Below are positions 14,501 through 23,159 of a stretch of DNA of 64,000 bases, piece by piece. The position numbers and the translations under genes were made by a program. Numbering within the stretch: position 1 is the first letter of the stretch; each line of letters begins with the position of its first letter. The notes under the pieces are model-generated. The model saw only the letters and a program-made list of their open reading frames with translations. It was not told where the DNA came from and did no database searches. The DNA is from Microglena sp. YARC (taxonomy: Eukaryota > Chlorophyta > Chlorophyceae > Chlamydomonadales > Chlamydomonadaceae): NCBI GenBank assembly GCA_022414725.1, contig CM039462.1:121398709-121462708 (forward strand), read 5' to 3'.

Positions 14501-15244
14501 CCCCTCATCACTCCACCCATCACCACTCCACCCATCACCACTCCACCCCTCCCCTCATCACTCCACCTATCACCACTCCACCCATCACCACTCCACCCCA
14601 CCCTCACCACTCCTACCCTCCCCTCCCTCACCACTCCACTCCACCCCGCCCATCACTACTCCAACCTTTTGATCCAAGGCAACCCAATTCAGCCAGTCAG
14701 ATGGGCTTGTGCACACCGAATATGGAGATCCCAAAACACCCCACCCCCACCCCTCACCACTGCGCACCACTCCGCACCCCACCACACCCCTCCACACCAC
14801 TCCAGACCACTCCTCACCACCACACCACACCACACCACACCCCTCCTCGCCACTCCATACCACTCCACACCACCCTACCCCTCACCACTCCACCCCTCAC
14901 CACTCCACACCACACCACTCCACACCACACCACTCCACCAGGTCCACCCGCGTCAAGAAGTCAGCTTGAGATCTTGCCAGAGGCTGATAGATGCAATGGC
15001 AGCATCTTCAATCAGAGGGCAAATGGCCAGGCTATTGGCTTCCTTGAGGATGGCATATGGGTGTTCCTTGTCAACATAGACAACATGAAGGTGTGTGTGT
15101 GATGGGAGAGGGAGAGGAAAGGTTTAGGGTTGTATGCTGGGATGGAAGTAGGGGAGTGATAAGAGAAGGGTTTTGGATTGTACGGAGGGGCAGAAGTTGG
15201 GGAGTGATGCAGGAGGAAGTTGGACCATTCATCATTCCATGTGT

Positions 15245-15275
<31 letters not shown>

Positions 15276-18200
15276 GGGGGGGGGCATATAGCTAGGGAAC
15301 GGCAACTAATACAAGTGTTTAAAAAACTATTATTAACTCATATTATTATAGTGTCACAATAATATCAGTTTTTCAAATAAATTCAAAATTCTAGTGAGAC
15401 GGCTCGTCCGACTAATATTACATAATATTATATAATATTATGAATTCACTAATAGTATACTAGTACGGTAGCCCGTGTGGCCGGTGGCCACCCCCACCCC
15501 CATCCCCCCACCCAGGCCATGGGTCCTAGTCTGGTTTGGGTTACATAACGGGTAACGCCCTTGTATGCCCCCCTCCCCCCCCCCCCTCCCTTACACACAG
15601 TCAAGAAATCAGCCATCTCAGCCCTTGCTAGACGCTCCCCTGCCTTCCCCCCCCCCCCGCACACACACTTCTTCTCCCTACCTCTTCCCCTTCTGCTTCA
15701 GGTGTGGCCTCCCACCCTGTCATACACACATACCATCCCCCCCTCACCCCCATTCTGACCTCTCCCTACCCCTCACCCACCCCATCCACACGCACTCTCT
15801 TTCTTTCACCTTACCCCCCACTACCCTCCCTTCCCCCAACCACCAACACGCACACACAATCTTCTTCTCCCTACCTCGTACCCTTCACTTCACCCTGTGG
15901 GATTCAATCGTGCAGAAAGAGGGAACCGCTGTGCTTCGAACCTACCAACATTGCGAGCGCTCAGTCGCTCAGATTCCGATCGCCCCGAGAACACCGGACC
16001 TGTGCAATTGCATGGCTACAAACCTGCAGCTTCGTCTTCTCGTACAGTGCCCCAGTCGAGACTCGATCAACTCAGAACAGCAAAAATCGCAGCAACGTAT
16101 TTCATATTCTATACAACGAAAAGAGCTTGCAAAGATGGGATGATCGTGGCAAGCGCGAGAGTGTCCGGGGGGACGGAATGGCTATGGCGATCTGAACAAA
16201 GGTAATTAATCGCAACTGGATGCCAATCACTACGAATGTGATGCGATGGCATGGCAAAATTGCGCATGCGTGAGATGAATGGTGGCAACGCTCGCAGACG
16301 GAGAAAAAAAGCATCACGATATGAAGGTCTGGCTTGATTATGATCCTGGCATAATTCCTCAGGCTGGGCAGCATCGTCTTAGCGCCTGGATTGGTTACCA
16401 GCTTCATGTTCCTCCTCAGGCACGGTAGCTCGTTCCTGACTCCTTGCGAGATTACCAGCATGACGTAGCTCCTCGGATCGGGCAGCGCGGGCATCACGTC
16501 GACGCTTGTTGGCTATTTCCCTGTCTTCCTTGCTCTGGCAAGCTCGCTTTGAGCGCTGGCTGGCGTTTTTTGCGGGCCCTCCTGTCCATTATGACCGTTG
16601 CCATGCATCATGGTCGCATTATCCGTGAAGAACTGAAAGCTATTATTCCGAGCGCCATGCCAAGCCATATGAGGGTCGGCTGGTGACCTCCGAGGAGAGG
16701 ATCTTCTGTTTCTAAATGTCTTGCCGTCATAGTATCGGAGGCAATTGTGGACTTGCTATGAGCGCGCGCGCTTAGCTTAGCGAATCTGCAGTTTTGGTGT
16801 TTGAAAATTCCGCTAGGCGGGGAGTTGCTAGTTGGGTGAACGAAAAGTCGGTTGCAAGTCGGTTACACTTCGCACGTGGGCACGCGATGATGACACCACC
16901 ACGACCACCACGACCACCACGACCATGATTTCTTTATATATATAGATAACATAGCCGCCCCCTACATATAGTTGGAGGGGTCAGCGATTTGATGGAGGAG
17001 AGGGGGAGAGAGAGGGGGGGGGGGGGGGGGCTACCAATAAAGGGCCAGTTCAAACCAACAAGTTTTAGTTTATAAACCCGATATAAACACCTCACCCACC
17101 CACATATCCATCCATCCATCCATCTACACATCCACATATCCATCCACCCACCCACCTACCCACCAATCAACTCGTCCATTTATCCATCCACACATACATC
17201 CCCGCATCATCCATCCTCTCATCCATGCATCCAACTTTCCACCCATACATCTTCTCATCCGCCAATCCACCCATCCACCTAACCAATACCAATACCAATC
17301 CATTCACACTGATATACTGATCCACCCCACCCCACCCCACCCCACCCCACCCCTGACTACTCTACCCCTTTCCACTCCACCCCTCACCATAGGCCAAGGG
17401 GAGCAGGTGGAAGATGCCAAGCAAATCTGCTCTCAAGGTATCATCCATCCACCCATCAACTAATCCATCCATACTGCTATACTGATCCACCCCACCCCAC
17501 CCCACCCCTCACCACTCCACCCCTCACCACTCCACTCCACCCCTCACCACTCCACCCCTCACCACAGGTCAAGGAGAGCAGGTGGAAGATGCCTAACGAA
17601 TCTGCCCTCAAGGCGAGCTCACACCACACCATGGAGTCCACGGTCCACGAGCCCTCGGTCTCCAAGTTCGACTCTGTGTTGAAAGAGATGATCTCCCCCA
17701 TCAAAAGACTCCTGACCAGGTCCCGTCCGCAGCCCCTCCCACCAGCAGTGACTGAACTCAGCGTCCACTTGCCTCCAGCGTCTCCCTTTAGCAGCTTCAT
17801 ACCTGCACCCGCACCCATTGCATCTGGCAGTGCCCCCTTGTCTCCCTTCAGCAGCTTCCTTCCGGCACCCATTTCCTCCAACTTTGCCCACTTGGGTCCC
17901 TTCAGCAGCTTCCCCACACCCGTTCTCTCTGACAATGACGACACATTGGCTAGACATCGCAGTACACCACTCGTGCACTTAGAGATGGAGCCCTTACCCC
18001 CCTGCCCCATTCAAGCTGGCTATTCTTCGATGGATGAACCTAGTTTCCGCAATAGTAGTTGTGATGTGGCCACCAAAAGAGACGGGTCGGGGCTAGGGGG
18101 CGAGGAGGGGGCTATGGACAGGAGTTCTCATCCAGACATCTCCCCCCTTCAGCACGTGGACCGTGCCATCCGTGCTCGCACCGCCAAGAACAAGTGGCTA

Positions 18201-20382
18201 TGGACAGGCTCTGTAATCATCAGAGACATGGGCACCTTTGCGTGAGTGCTCATGAGTGGTGCTTGTGTATTTATATGTATGTACTAGTACATTGCCCATG
18301 TGGATGTTGGCCACCCCCCAGCCCCACCCAGGTCCTGTGTCCTGGTCTGGGTTACATAAGGGGTTACACCCTGGTATGTCCCCCACCCACATACCCACAC
18401 ACACGCTCTCTCCCTTCACATGCTTGTTTGTGGTGTGTGTATGTGTTGGCCAAAACAATTGTGTGGGGTTCAGTTCATCAATGTTTTTTTGTGTTAGCCC
18501 TTCCTGTCACGGTTGGGCCAGTACCTTGAGCCTATTTGGCCTGCCCCTGTACTGTAACATACATAAATACATGTATGTGTAGCCTCATTCACGCTTGCAT
18601 ATGTTTGCCATCTGTGCTCACACCTCCAAGAAAGTGTGGTCGTGGTCAGGCTCTGCAATCAGTGACATGGGCACCTTCATGTGAGTAGGGAACGGCAACT
18701 AATATTAGTGTTTGAAAAACTAATATTGACTCATATTATTTTAGTGTCACAATAATATTAGCTTTCAAATATATTCAAAATTCTGGTGAGACGGCTCGAC
18801 CGACTAATATTATATAATATTATTTATTCACTTAAATTATAAACATAGGTTACAGAGCCGACCCTACATGTGAGTACGGCAACATGATACCCTACATGAT
18901 ATCTGGTCATCATATGATTTCATATAATGCCGGCAGTCTGACTTGGCTACCATTTTTAAGTTACCATTTATATACAATTTTATGTGACGCAATTTGTATG
19001 AAATCATATGATATCATACTCGCCTTTGGTCAACATCATGTGATATGCTGGTCCTTATGTATATGTATTTGTTAATATGCATGATCATTCACGCTCGCAT
19101 ACATATCTCATCCCTTCATGTTCCCTGGCAGTGGGTCTTGAACTTGTATCCTTGCTTCACCAGTGCTTGTTTTGCTTTAGCCCCTCCTGATATGGAGGTT
19201 AGACAAGTCCTTTTAGCCTATTTGGCTACCCCTGGACTGTTACACACATACACATCCCATCCCTTCATGTGTGCCAGGCTATTTCTGTTTAGTGGTTTCT
19301 GTGTAATGATAATGCCTGGTAGGGTGTGGTATTAAGGGAGCCCCGTCTTACGGCGGTAGGGAATGGGCTGCTACTTTACCTGGACAAAGCTACCATGGCG
19401 GTTGACAGCAACCGCAAACACTTAAGCGCACCTGTGGGGAGTCGAACCTGGCACCTACATCGTTCAAGGAGCTCTTCCGTTGAGCCATTCGTTGAACGGG
19501 GATGTGTCTGTGTATGTATGTTACTGTGCATGATGCTCCGGTATCACCCTAATGATGCGTAAGGCACTAACTATAAGTAGGGAGCAGCAATATGATGTAG
19601 TATGATATCATACGATATCATATGATGCCGGCATTCTGACTATATAAATATATGTTATGCAATGGAACACCACTGGCACCATTTGATCGCGCGTTTTTGA
19701 CAATTCTTCTGCGAGGCCCACATGAGTCTGGAGGCTGACGTCTCCGGCTGGTTGTTTCAATTTGATTGTTTTTTGTTGCTTCAGTTTTATGTTTAAACAT
19801 AAAGCCAGTAAATACATGCATACGCTAAACTCCAAAAACTTACCCCCATGCAGGTTCAAAGGTTTATCTGACGATCAGCAGGTCTTCAGTGTCATGACAC
19901 GCAGCACAAGAGACAAACCCTGCATGTCCAAGGTATTGTCTGGCTCTTTTCTATGTTGTACCGTTATTGTATTATTATTATTATTATTATTTTTGTTATT
20001 GTTATTGTTATTGTATATGTCCCAGCAATGGGGGCCCTAAGTTTGTGATACAGTGACCAACGTCTTGTTGCCCCACTGTCAAACTCAACCTGCCTTACCA
20101 TACATACTACCTCCTACACCTTCCCTGAAGCCCTTGCCAACATCTTGTCGCCCCACAGTCAAACTCAATCTGCCTTTCCATACGTACTTCCCCATACACC
20201 TTCCCTGGAGCTCTGACCAGCATATTGTTGCACCGCAGTCAAAATCAGCGAAGAGTACTCAGCTGAAGGCTGGCAAGGGCGTCGTCTGTGAGATGCGCAT
20301 GTCCCAGAAGTCAATGGACAAGGAACAATGTTCTTATTGTGGACACCACACAATCTTGGGTGTATGCACCCACTGTGAATGA
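1149..20382 (+). CDS. class III nucleotide cyclase, 3' part of gene (12 exons)
   Basis: Join 1149-1378, 2323-2473, 3552-3709, 4889-5084, 6873-7082, 8940-9037, 10111-10334, 13402-14025, 14942-15090, 17568-18241, 19854-19932 and 20239-20382. All junctions are GT-AG and every phase matches, giving 978 residues and a stop. Residues 171-180 ([10 protein letters not shown]), 213-226 ([14 protein letters not shown]) and 273-306 (with GRADYFG and VNRAAR) match a class III cyclase domain. The transition-state Asn301 and Arg305 are present and Asp294 sits at the usual adenine-contact position, but both metal-binding Asp positions are replaced. In family terms this may be the second (C2-like) half of a two-domain enzyme, with a competent half encoded upstream; that is inference. 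A second conserved segment (near 895-912, DMGTFAFKGL across exons 10-11) and a terminal CxxC...CxxC follow. The 5' end is missing. Confidence 0.85.
2207..2255 (+). other. decayed copy of exon 2 acceptor and exon start
   Basis: GTGCAG followed by a block reading TTTTTTGACCGCGAATCAAG repeats the start of the exon at 2323 (TTTTTTGATCGCGAATCAAG), about 116 bp upstream of it. It diverges after ~50 bases and carries an in-frame break. The CTCCCACACC intron repeat before each copy is also shared, so the duplicated unit spans the splice site. Confidence 0.75.
2323..2473 (+). CDS. cyclase gene, exon 2
   Basis: Acceptor CCAATGCAG, donor ACACAG|GTGGGC. It completes the split codon from exon 1 and encodes residues 77-127, with [11 protein letters not shown] near the start and [13 protein letters not shown] near the end. 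It ends in phase 0, which fits exon 3. Confidence 0.75.
2477..3040. repeat. GCCTT pentamer array
   Basis: Over 500 bp of CCTTG/CCTCG/CTTTTCTTG pentamer variants inside intron 2. Pyrimidine-rich on the plus strand, it leaves long frames open on both strands (LALPCLA- and GKARQ-type repeats). These frames reflect the repeat and are not genes. Confidence 0.9.
3104..3289. mobile_element. AT-rich MITE, TAGGGAACGG family
   Basis: A 186-bp element starting TAGGGAACGGTAA and ending ATTGCCGACCCT, with inverted ends and many ATCATATGATATCATATGA palindromes inside. It is flanked by GTTACTAG on the left (3096-3103) and right (3290-3297), a likely 8-bp target-site duplication. Related copies lie near 18.87, 19.58, 27.13 and 43.22 kb. 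No coding capacity. Confidence 0.7.
3552..3709 (+). CDS. cyclase gene, exon 3
   Basis: Acceptor CTGTTCAG, donor CAAGG|GTGGGT. Residues 128-179, with [18 protein letters not shown] near the start, SPGYFDAP-type text (LTPGYFDAP) and [10 protein letters not shown] at the end. [10 protein letters not shown] aligns with the first strand of class III cyclases (usually VTLVFTDxxG), where the metal Asp is Ala here. A stronger-looking donor four bases downstream (GTAAAG) would break phase with exon 4, so the upstream one is preferred. Confidence 0.8.
3710..3960 (+). repeat. dispersed repeat (GGGGCCAGCC family) in intron 3
   Basis: The segment around 3721-3795 (ACGCCTTATCATGAAGCATAAGG... then GGGGCCAGCCTGTTTACTTG) is one member of a short interspersed family. 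Other copies are near 1565-1650, 1950-2010, 20.73-20.78, 28.00-28.08, 30.88-30.95, 31.25-31.32 and 46.05-46.12 kb, in both orientations. No known coding function. Confidence 0.65.
4073..4800 (+). repeat. minisatellite built from exon 4 start
   Basis: A decayed copy of exon 4 ([20 protein letters not shown], 4086-4146) is followed by about five ~140-bp units near 4191, 4332, 4471, 4612 and 4750. Each unit contains CAACGAGTGCTCAGCCTCTA, then CACCATCACCAG and a GTGTACTATGCCCC block. The true exon follows at 4889. The first copy lacks an AG acceptor and all lack the rest of the exon, so they are read as exon-derived intron repeats. Confidence 0.8.
4889..5084 (+). CDS. cyclase gene, exon 4 (catalytic core)
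   Basis: Acceptor CTCACCAG, donor ATGAG|GTGCTT (weak but in phase). Residues 181-245, including [17 protein letters not shown] and [15 protein letters not shown] followed by [11 protein letters not shown]. This matches the helix and beta-hairpin of class III cyclases. The second metal Asp (usual GD before the aromatic) is not present: the sequence is QGSYM. Confidence 0.85.
5085..6872. repeat. intron 4: GT-rich and CCCACC arrays
   Basis: The stretch 5090-5620 is a degenerate ~17-bp repeat of the form GTATGTTTTAATGGT. The stretch 5870-6860 is almost pure CCCACCCACCTCCTCACC hexamer derivatives. Between them (5620-5870) is unremarkable sequence. The PTHPP-type long frames are by-products of the hexamer. 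No gene supported. Confidence 0.85.
6873..7082 (+). CDS. cyclase gene, exon 5 (catalytic core)
   Basis: Acceptor CTACGCATAG, donor GGTCAG|GTGGGG. Seventy codons (residues 246-315) with [18 protein letters not shown], then [14 protein letters not shown] and AAYGGQ. This is the most diagnostic part of the gene: the GRADYFG-x2-VNRAAR block is typical of class III cyclases and carries the Asn and Arg that stabilise the transition state. Confidence 0.9.
7117..7352 (-). mobile_element. SINE-like element, family A, with (CATA)n tail
   Basis: Read on the minus strand, this unit runs from AATTATCACTGTAGCAC through CCTGTCACAGTTGGGCAAG to CTACCCCTGGACTG and ends in a (CATA)n tract (7130-7203 on this strand). 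Similar units occur near 9.95-10.07, 18.45-18.56, 19.14-19.25, 27.44-27.49, 27.69-27.87, 45.18-45.33 and 58.61-58.73 kb. The microsatellite tail suggests a SINE or other retroposed element. I could not identify a clear tRNA head. Confidence 0.6.
8011..8339 (+). other. decayed downstream copy of exon 5 end
   Basis: 8205-8332 repeats the last ~125 bases of exon 5 and its donor (GACTACTTTGGCCCTCTG... then GGTCAG|GTTAG) with indels and an in-frame TGA. It is preceded by two copies (8011-8085, 8130-8205) of an intron segment containing ACTGTCTGGGTGGA. It is not used in the model because it breaks the frame. Confidence 0.75.
8380..8940. repeat. CAA/CAG trinucleotide tract and 26-bp array before exon 6
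   Basis: 8390-8560 is (ACA)n and (GCA)n sequence. 8735-8935 is about eight copies of a 26-bp unit AAATGAACTCACAACTCACAACTAAC, ending at the exon 6 acceptor. Intronic. Confidence 0.85.
8940..9037 (+). CDS. cyclase gene, exon 6
   Basis: Acceptor ACATTCCAG, donor AGATCAG|GTGATT. Residues 316-347, beginning [15 protein letters not shown] and ending PPPPRPRKI. It continues directly from GGQ of exon 5, where class III cyclases have the final strand (GGQV-type), and then leaves the catalytic domain through a Pro/Arg linker. Ends in phase 2, matching exon 7. Confidence 0.8.
9140..9430 (+). repeat. dispersed repeat, family D
   Basis: The unit AAGTTCTATGCAGCGTCGC through GCTCCGCCAAAAAGC recurs at 11033-11270 (+) and, reversed, at 46835-47090. 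It includes ATGGCGGAGAGTG and GAGCGACAGGTGGCAACGG blocks. Its 3' part (AGCACTGATGAGCTGACCCC) is shared with SINE-like family A, so the two families are related or composite. Confidence 0.65.
9440..10110. repeat. intron 6: repeat remnants, poly-C, family A copy
   Basis: 9440-9700 resembles 33690-33900 (shared blocks AAAGCTAGCTAGT and CATGCGTAGCCTA/CATGCATAGCCTA). A poly-C run lies near 9847-9877. 9950-10075 is a family A SINE-like copy with ATATAGTCCTTCCCAATACC. No gene supported. Confidence 0.6.
10111..10334 (+). CDS. cyclase gene, exon 7
   Basis: Acceptor CACTCCCAG, donor GCATTTG|GTGAGA. Residues 348-422, Ser-rich at first ([19 protein letters not shown]), then [29 protein letters not shown] and [15 protein letters not shown]. 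It joins exon 6 through a split AGG codon and exon 8 through a split GGC codon. Confidence 0.8.
10780..11340 (+). other. two downstream copies of exon 7 end and donor
   Basis: 10786-10820 (GCTGCACAGGCATTTGGTAA) and 11266-11332 (a ~45-base exon match ending GCTTTTG|GTGAGAGGC) repeat the end of exon 7 and its donor. Between them lie (CCA)n sequence and a family D repeat. Neither is needed in the model. Confidence 0.7.
11400..12260. repeat. intron 7: GTACGGTCGCCCGTGTGG family, poly-C and 17-bp array
   Basis: 11402-11545 belongs to a dispersed family (ACTAGTACGGTNGCCCGTGTGG) also seen near 15.46, 18.28 and 51.39 kb. Poly-C runs lie at about 11547-11575 and 11627-11641, the latter followed by (AC)n. 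12090-12180 is ~6 copies of ATCAATGGGTGGGTTTC. No gene supported. Confidence 0.7.
12267..13050 (+). other. upstream copies of exon 8 start
   Basis: Partial copies of the exon 8 acceptor and start occur at about 12660-12705, 12793-12850 and 12985-13050. Each carries TCATCGAATGACCTTCTGC- or TTATCAACAA-type text followed by GCAGATCCA. The true start at 13402 reads CTTATCAACGAACGACC. Copies are spaced by (CAAC/CACCA)n sequence. A separate ~85-bp duplication sits at 12290-12450 (GGTGCTGCTAGG...CAGAAAAGGGTGCC). Confidence 0.75.
13402..14025 (+). CDS. cyclase gene, exon 8 (Ser/His-rich repeat region)
   Basis: Acceptor CTTCCACAG, donor GCCAG|GTGAGG. Residues 423-630, beginning [18 protein letters not shown]. 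The middle (about 530-610) carries a degenerate internal repeat of ~25 residues: FHSASGHS...QSSISVG, then [11 protein letters not shown]...RSSTSVG, then LHSAV, RHSAV and [10 protein letters not shown] versions. It looks disordered and possibly regulatory. No known domain recognised. Phase 2-in, 1-out fits both neighbours. Confidence 0.8.
14026..14941. repeat. intron 8: CACCACTCC array
   Basis: About 0.9 kb of CCCCTCACCACTCCA variants. The short island at 14660-14735 (TTTTGATCCAAGGCAACCC) is not repeat but is not needed for the gene, since exons 8 and 9 join in phase without it. Confidence 0.8.
14942..15090 (+). CDS. cyclase gene, exon 9
   Basis: Acceptor CTCCACCAG, donor ATGAAG|GTGTGT. Residues 631-680: [19 protein letters not shown] and then [19 protein letters not shown]. 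No known domain recognised. The split Gly codon from exon 8 and the phase-0 end support the model. Confidence 0.75.
15091..17567. repeat. intron 9: MITE, poly-G, dispersed element H, CCATCCA arrays
   Basis: 15291-15455 is a short TAGGGAACGGCAACTAATA element with a second copy at 18686-18840. Poly-G follows (GT)n at 15240-15285. 15890-16950 is a ~1-kb dispersed element with further copies near 49.2-50.3 and 56.45-57.48 kb, all sharing GCGCATGCGTGA, GACCTCCGAGG and GATGATGACACCACCACGACC. 17090-17570 is CCATCCA and CACCCCACCC repeat. 17386-17440 duplicates the start of exon 10. Confidence 0.7.
17386..17440 (+). other. upstream copy of exon 10 start
   Basis: CATAG followed by GAGCAGGTGGAAGATGCC and AATCTGCTCTCAAGG repeats the first ~50 bases of exon 10 (17568), about 180 bp upstream. 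It then reverts to CCATCCA intron repeat. Partial splice-junction duplication. Confidence 0.8.
17568..18241 (+). CDS. cyclase gene, exon 10
   Basis: Acceptor CACCACAG, donor CTTTGC|GTGAGT. Residues 681-904. It starts [18 protein letters not shown], then has [18 protein letters not shown], and three spaced copies of a (S/G)PFSSF motif (near 742, 762 and 782) in Pro/Ala-rich linker. A Gly/Asp region follows, then [17 protein letters not shown] and RDMGTFA. The last part resembles the conserved segment seen late in green-algal cyclase proteins. Ends in phase 2. Confidence 0.85.
18600..18685 (+). other. downstream copy of exon 10 end and donor
   Basis: CCATCTGTGCTCACACC through GACATGGGCACCTTCAT|GTGAGT repeats the last ~75 bases of exon 10 with a three-base deletion. 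Not used in the model. Confidence 0.8.
18686..19320. mobile_element. intron 10: MITEs and SINE-like copy
   Basis: 18686-18840 is the TAGGGAACGGCAACTAATA element (second copy at 15291-15455). 18880-19045 and 19577-19660 hold the AT-rich ATCATATGATATCATATGA family. 19140-19250 is a minus-oriented family A SINE-like copy (GATATGGAGGTTAGACAAG, CTACCCCTGGACTGTTACA). No gene. Confidence 0.65.
19320..19505 (-). mobile_element. tRNA-derived SINE (copy 1)
   Basis: On the minus strand: A-box-like TGGCTCAACGG, then B-box GGTTCGACTCC (plus-strand 19437-19449), then a body containing GTCAACCGCCATGGTAGC and CTCCCTTAATACCAC. The same body follows a tRNA-like head at 44.59-44.79 kb. It has no matching acceptor stem, so it is a SINE, not a tRNA gene. 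Confidence 0.7.
19854..19932 (+). CDS. cyclase gene, exon 11
   Basis: Acceptor CCATGCAG, donor TCCAAG|GTATTG. It completes the Ala codon from exon 10 and encodes residues 905-931: [17 protein letters not shown] and KPCMSK. DMGTFA-FKGLS across the junction is the conserved text that supports this link. Confidence 0.8.
20045..20238 (+). other. copies of exon 12 acceptor region
   Basis: GACCAACGTCTTGTTGCCCCACTGTCAAACTC (20053) and CAACATCTTGTCGCCCCACAGTCAAACTC (20130) repeat the acceptor region at 20211-20245 (GACCAGCATATTGTTGCACCGCAG|TCAAAATC), spaced by ~85 bp. Each contains CTGCCTT...CACCTTCCCTG in between. Confidence 0.75.
20239..20382 (+). CDS. cyclase gene, terminal exon with Cys-rich end
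   Basis: Acceptor CACCGCAG. Residues 932-978 and TGA. Lys/Ser-rich first, then [14 protein letters not shown] and a terminal Cys-x2-Cys-x8-Cys-x2-Cys ([17 protein letters not shown]) that looks like a small zinc ribbon. Phase 0 fits exon 11. Confidence 0.85.
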   Translation, partial: SKSAKSTQLKAGKGVVCEMRMSQKSMDKEQCSYCGHHTILGVCTHCE

Positions 20383-20399
20383 GTGTCTCCTCTACGAAC

Positions 20400-20740
20400 A
20401 AGCTCAGGCTTAGTTGGTACAGTAGTACCAGCTTTGCCTGACAGGTAGGGGGTTCGAACCCGTGCTAGGTTCACGATTTCCGACCCGCCGCCTTGAAAGA
20501 GGCTGAGAACTTTCCCCTGTACTGTCGCGCCGTAGTCCAAGCTCAGGTGTACGAGCAGTCTGTGAAAGCAACATCCCCAGAAGCGTGCCCCAGTGCAATC
20601 GAATATCAGACATTATGATAGTGTAGTTGCACAAGAGGTAGAGAACGTCCCTCCATGCTGTTGCGAGGTAGTTTAAGCTCAGGCGCAGTAGCGGTCTGCT
20701 AAAACCAAAGCCCATCATAGTAACCATTCCCCAGTGCAAG
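20400..20740 (+). mobile_element. second tRNA-derived SINE
   Basis: A-box-like GGCTTAGTTGG (20408-20418) and B-box GGTTCGAACC (20451-20460) with tRNA-like spacing, then a body with two copies of CAAGCTCAGG-type text (20538, 20672). The flanking stem does not pair as in a tRNA gene, so a SINE is more likely. Confidence 0.6.
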
Positions 20741-21340
20741 CAAACAGGAAGGTTCCTTCAACCTTACGCCCCGTGGCAAGGCGTTTTTGGGGGTTAGGAA
20801 TTTTCATTTTTGTGTGGTTGCACAAGCCCCCCACATTTGGCTGCATCAAATTTCCATATCTTGCATACTTATATTATCTGCCAGATAATTAGGGCAGGTG
20901 GCTTTAGCCACACCCCAAGCGCAAGCTTATTAGCTGGCTCTGCCAGATACTGTAAGTATGCGAGATCAGGATGGGGGTTTTAATGGGGCCAAGTTAAGCG
21001 CGGAAATTTAAAGAGGAAGCTACTGCCCACTATGCTTTACTTAGTAAGCAGTTGATTGATTGATAAGTTAGCAATTTATTAGTAAGCCGTTGCTTTGATT
21101 AGTAAGCCGTTGCTTTGATTAGTAAGCCGTTGCTTTGATTAGTAAGCCGTTGCTTTGATTAGTAAGCAGTCAATTTATTGATTAATAAGCCGTTGATTGA
21201 TTGAGAGGGCAGCTTGCTGCACTTACAAGTGTGATGCACTTACAAGTGTGAAATGCAAGCACCCCCTTGCATTTGTAAAGGGGCTCTTGCACACTTACTT
21301 TGTATTTTAACATAAGCCGGCAAATAAGGCGAAGCCCCAT
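20741..21340. repeat. intergenic: 20-bp array and plain sequence
   Basis: 21080-21180 has five copies of GCTTTGATTAGTAAGCCGTT. The rest (20780-21060, 21190-21340) shows no recognised gene. Confidence 0.7.
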
Positions 21341-21870
21341 TTACAATTGATTATCAGTAGGGCCCCATTTACAATTGATTATCAGTAGGGACCCATTTAC
21401 AATTGATTATCAGTAGGGTCCCATTTACAATTGATTATCAGTAGGGACCCATTTACAAGTGATAATCAGTAGGGACCCATTTACAATTGATTATCAGTAG
21501 GGACCCATTTACAATTGATTATCAGTAGGGACCCATTTACAAGTGCTTATCAGTAGGGACCCATTTACAATTGATTATCAGTAGGGACCCATTTACAATT
21601 GATTATCAGTAGGGACCCATTTACAATTGATTATCAGTAGGGACCCATTTACAATTGATTATCAGTAGGGACCCATTTACAATTGATTATCAGTAGGGAC
21701 CCATTTACAAGTGATTATCAGTAGGGACCCATTTACAAGTGATTATCAGTAGGGACCCATTTACAAGTGATTATCAGTGGGAGCCCATTTACAAGTGATT
21801 ATCAGTAGGGACCCATTTACAAGTGATTATCAGTGGGAGCCCATTTACAAGTGATTATCGGTGGGGACCT
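21340..21870. repeat. 28-bp minisatellite
   Basis: About 19 tandem copies of GGGACCCATTTACAATTGAT plus TATCAGTA. Late copies change TTGA to GTGA and GGGACC to GGGAGC, then degrade over 21870-22080. Confidence 0.9.
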
Positions 21871-22084
21871 ATTTGCAAATACAGGAAACCCATATGCATG
21901 CCATTATCAGTCGGAACCCATTTACAATCGATTACCGGTGGAGACTTCTTTGCAAGTATTGGAACCCCATGTACAAGTGATTATCAGTGGGGACCAATTT
22001 ACAGGTCTAGGGGCCCATTTGCAACCATTACAAGTGATTATCAGTGGGAAACCATTTACAAGTGATTGTCTTTGGAAACCCGTT

Positions 22085-23150
22085 TACAGTTCATACCCAG
22101 ATCCTGCTCCTTCAACTGATAGATGTGATCAATTACTATTTTGATCACATTCTTTCATACCCAGATCATGCTCCTGCGATTGAGACGTGTGATGAAGTAC
22201 TATTTTTATCACATTCTGTCATCCTGATCATGTTTGTGCGATTGAGGAATGTGATCAAGAACTGTTTTGATTATTGATAATGCATTCTTTCATACCTAGA
22301 TCATGTTCCTGTGATTGAGACGGGTGATCAAGAACTATTATTATTACATTTTGTCACCCAGATCATGTTTCTGTGATTGAGGAGGGTGATCAAGAACTAT
22401 CTTGATCATTGATAATGCATTCTTTTGTACCCAGATCATGTTTCTGTGATTGAGACTGGTGATCAAGAACTCTTTGGATCGTTGATAATGCATTCTTTCA
22501 TACCCAGATCATGTTCCTGTGATTGAGAGGGGTGATCAAGAACTATTATTATTACATTTTGTCACCCAGATCATGTTTCTGTGATTGAGGAGGGTGATCA
22601 AGAAGTCTCTTGATCATTGATAATGCATTCTTTTGTACCCAGATCATGTTCCTGTGATTGAGGAGGGTGATCAAGAACTGTTTTGATCATTGATAATGCA
22701 TTATTTTGTACCCAGATCATGTTTCTGTGATTGAGGAGGGTGATCAAGAACTCTCTGGATCGTTGATAATGCATTCTTTCATACCCAGATCATGTTCCTG
22801 TGATCGAGAGGGGTGATCAAGAACTATTATTATTACATTTTGTCACCCAGATCATGTTTCTGTGATTGAGGAGGGTGATCAAGAAGTCTCTTGATCATTG
22901 ATAATGCATTCTTTTGTACCCAGATCATGTTCCTGTGATTGAGACTGGTGATCAAGAACTGTGTTGATCATTGATAATGCATTCTTTCATACCCAGGTCA
23001 TGTTCCTGTGATTAAGACGGGTGATGAAATGCTATTTTGATCACATTCTGTCCCCCCCCTTACCCAGATCATGTTGCTGTGACTGAGACATGTGATCAAG
23101 AACTATTTTGATCATTTATAGTGCATACTGTCTTAACCAGATCCCGCTCC
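22085..23150. repeat. ~75-bp minisatellite
   Basis: About 13 copies of a unit with CATACCCAGATCATGTTCCTG, then GTGATTGAGA and GTGATCAAGAACT and TTGATAATGCATTC. Two subtypes interleave (TATTATTATTACATTTTGTC and TTTTGATCATTGATAATG). Confidence 0.85.
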
Positions 23151-23159
23151 TTCAATGTA

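Noticed and set aside
21340..23150. CRISPR-like regular repeats
   Set aside because: Units are contiguous without unique spacers, and the host is a eukaryote. These are minisatellites.
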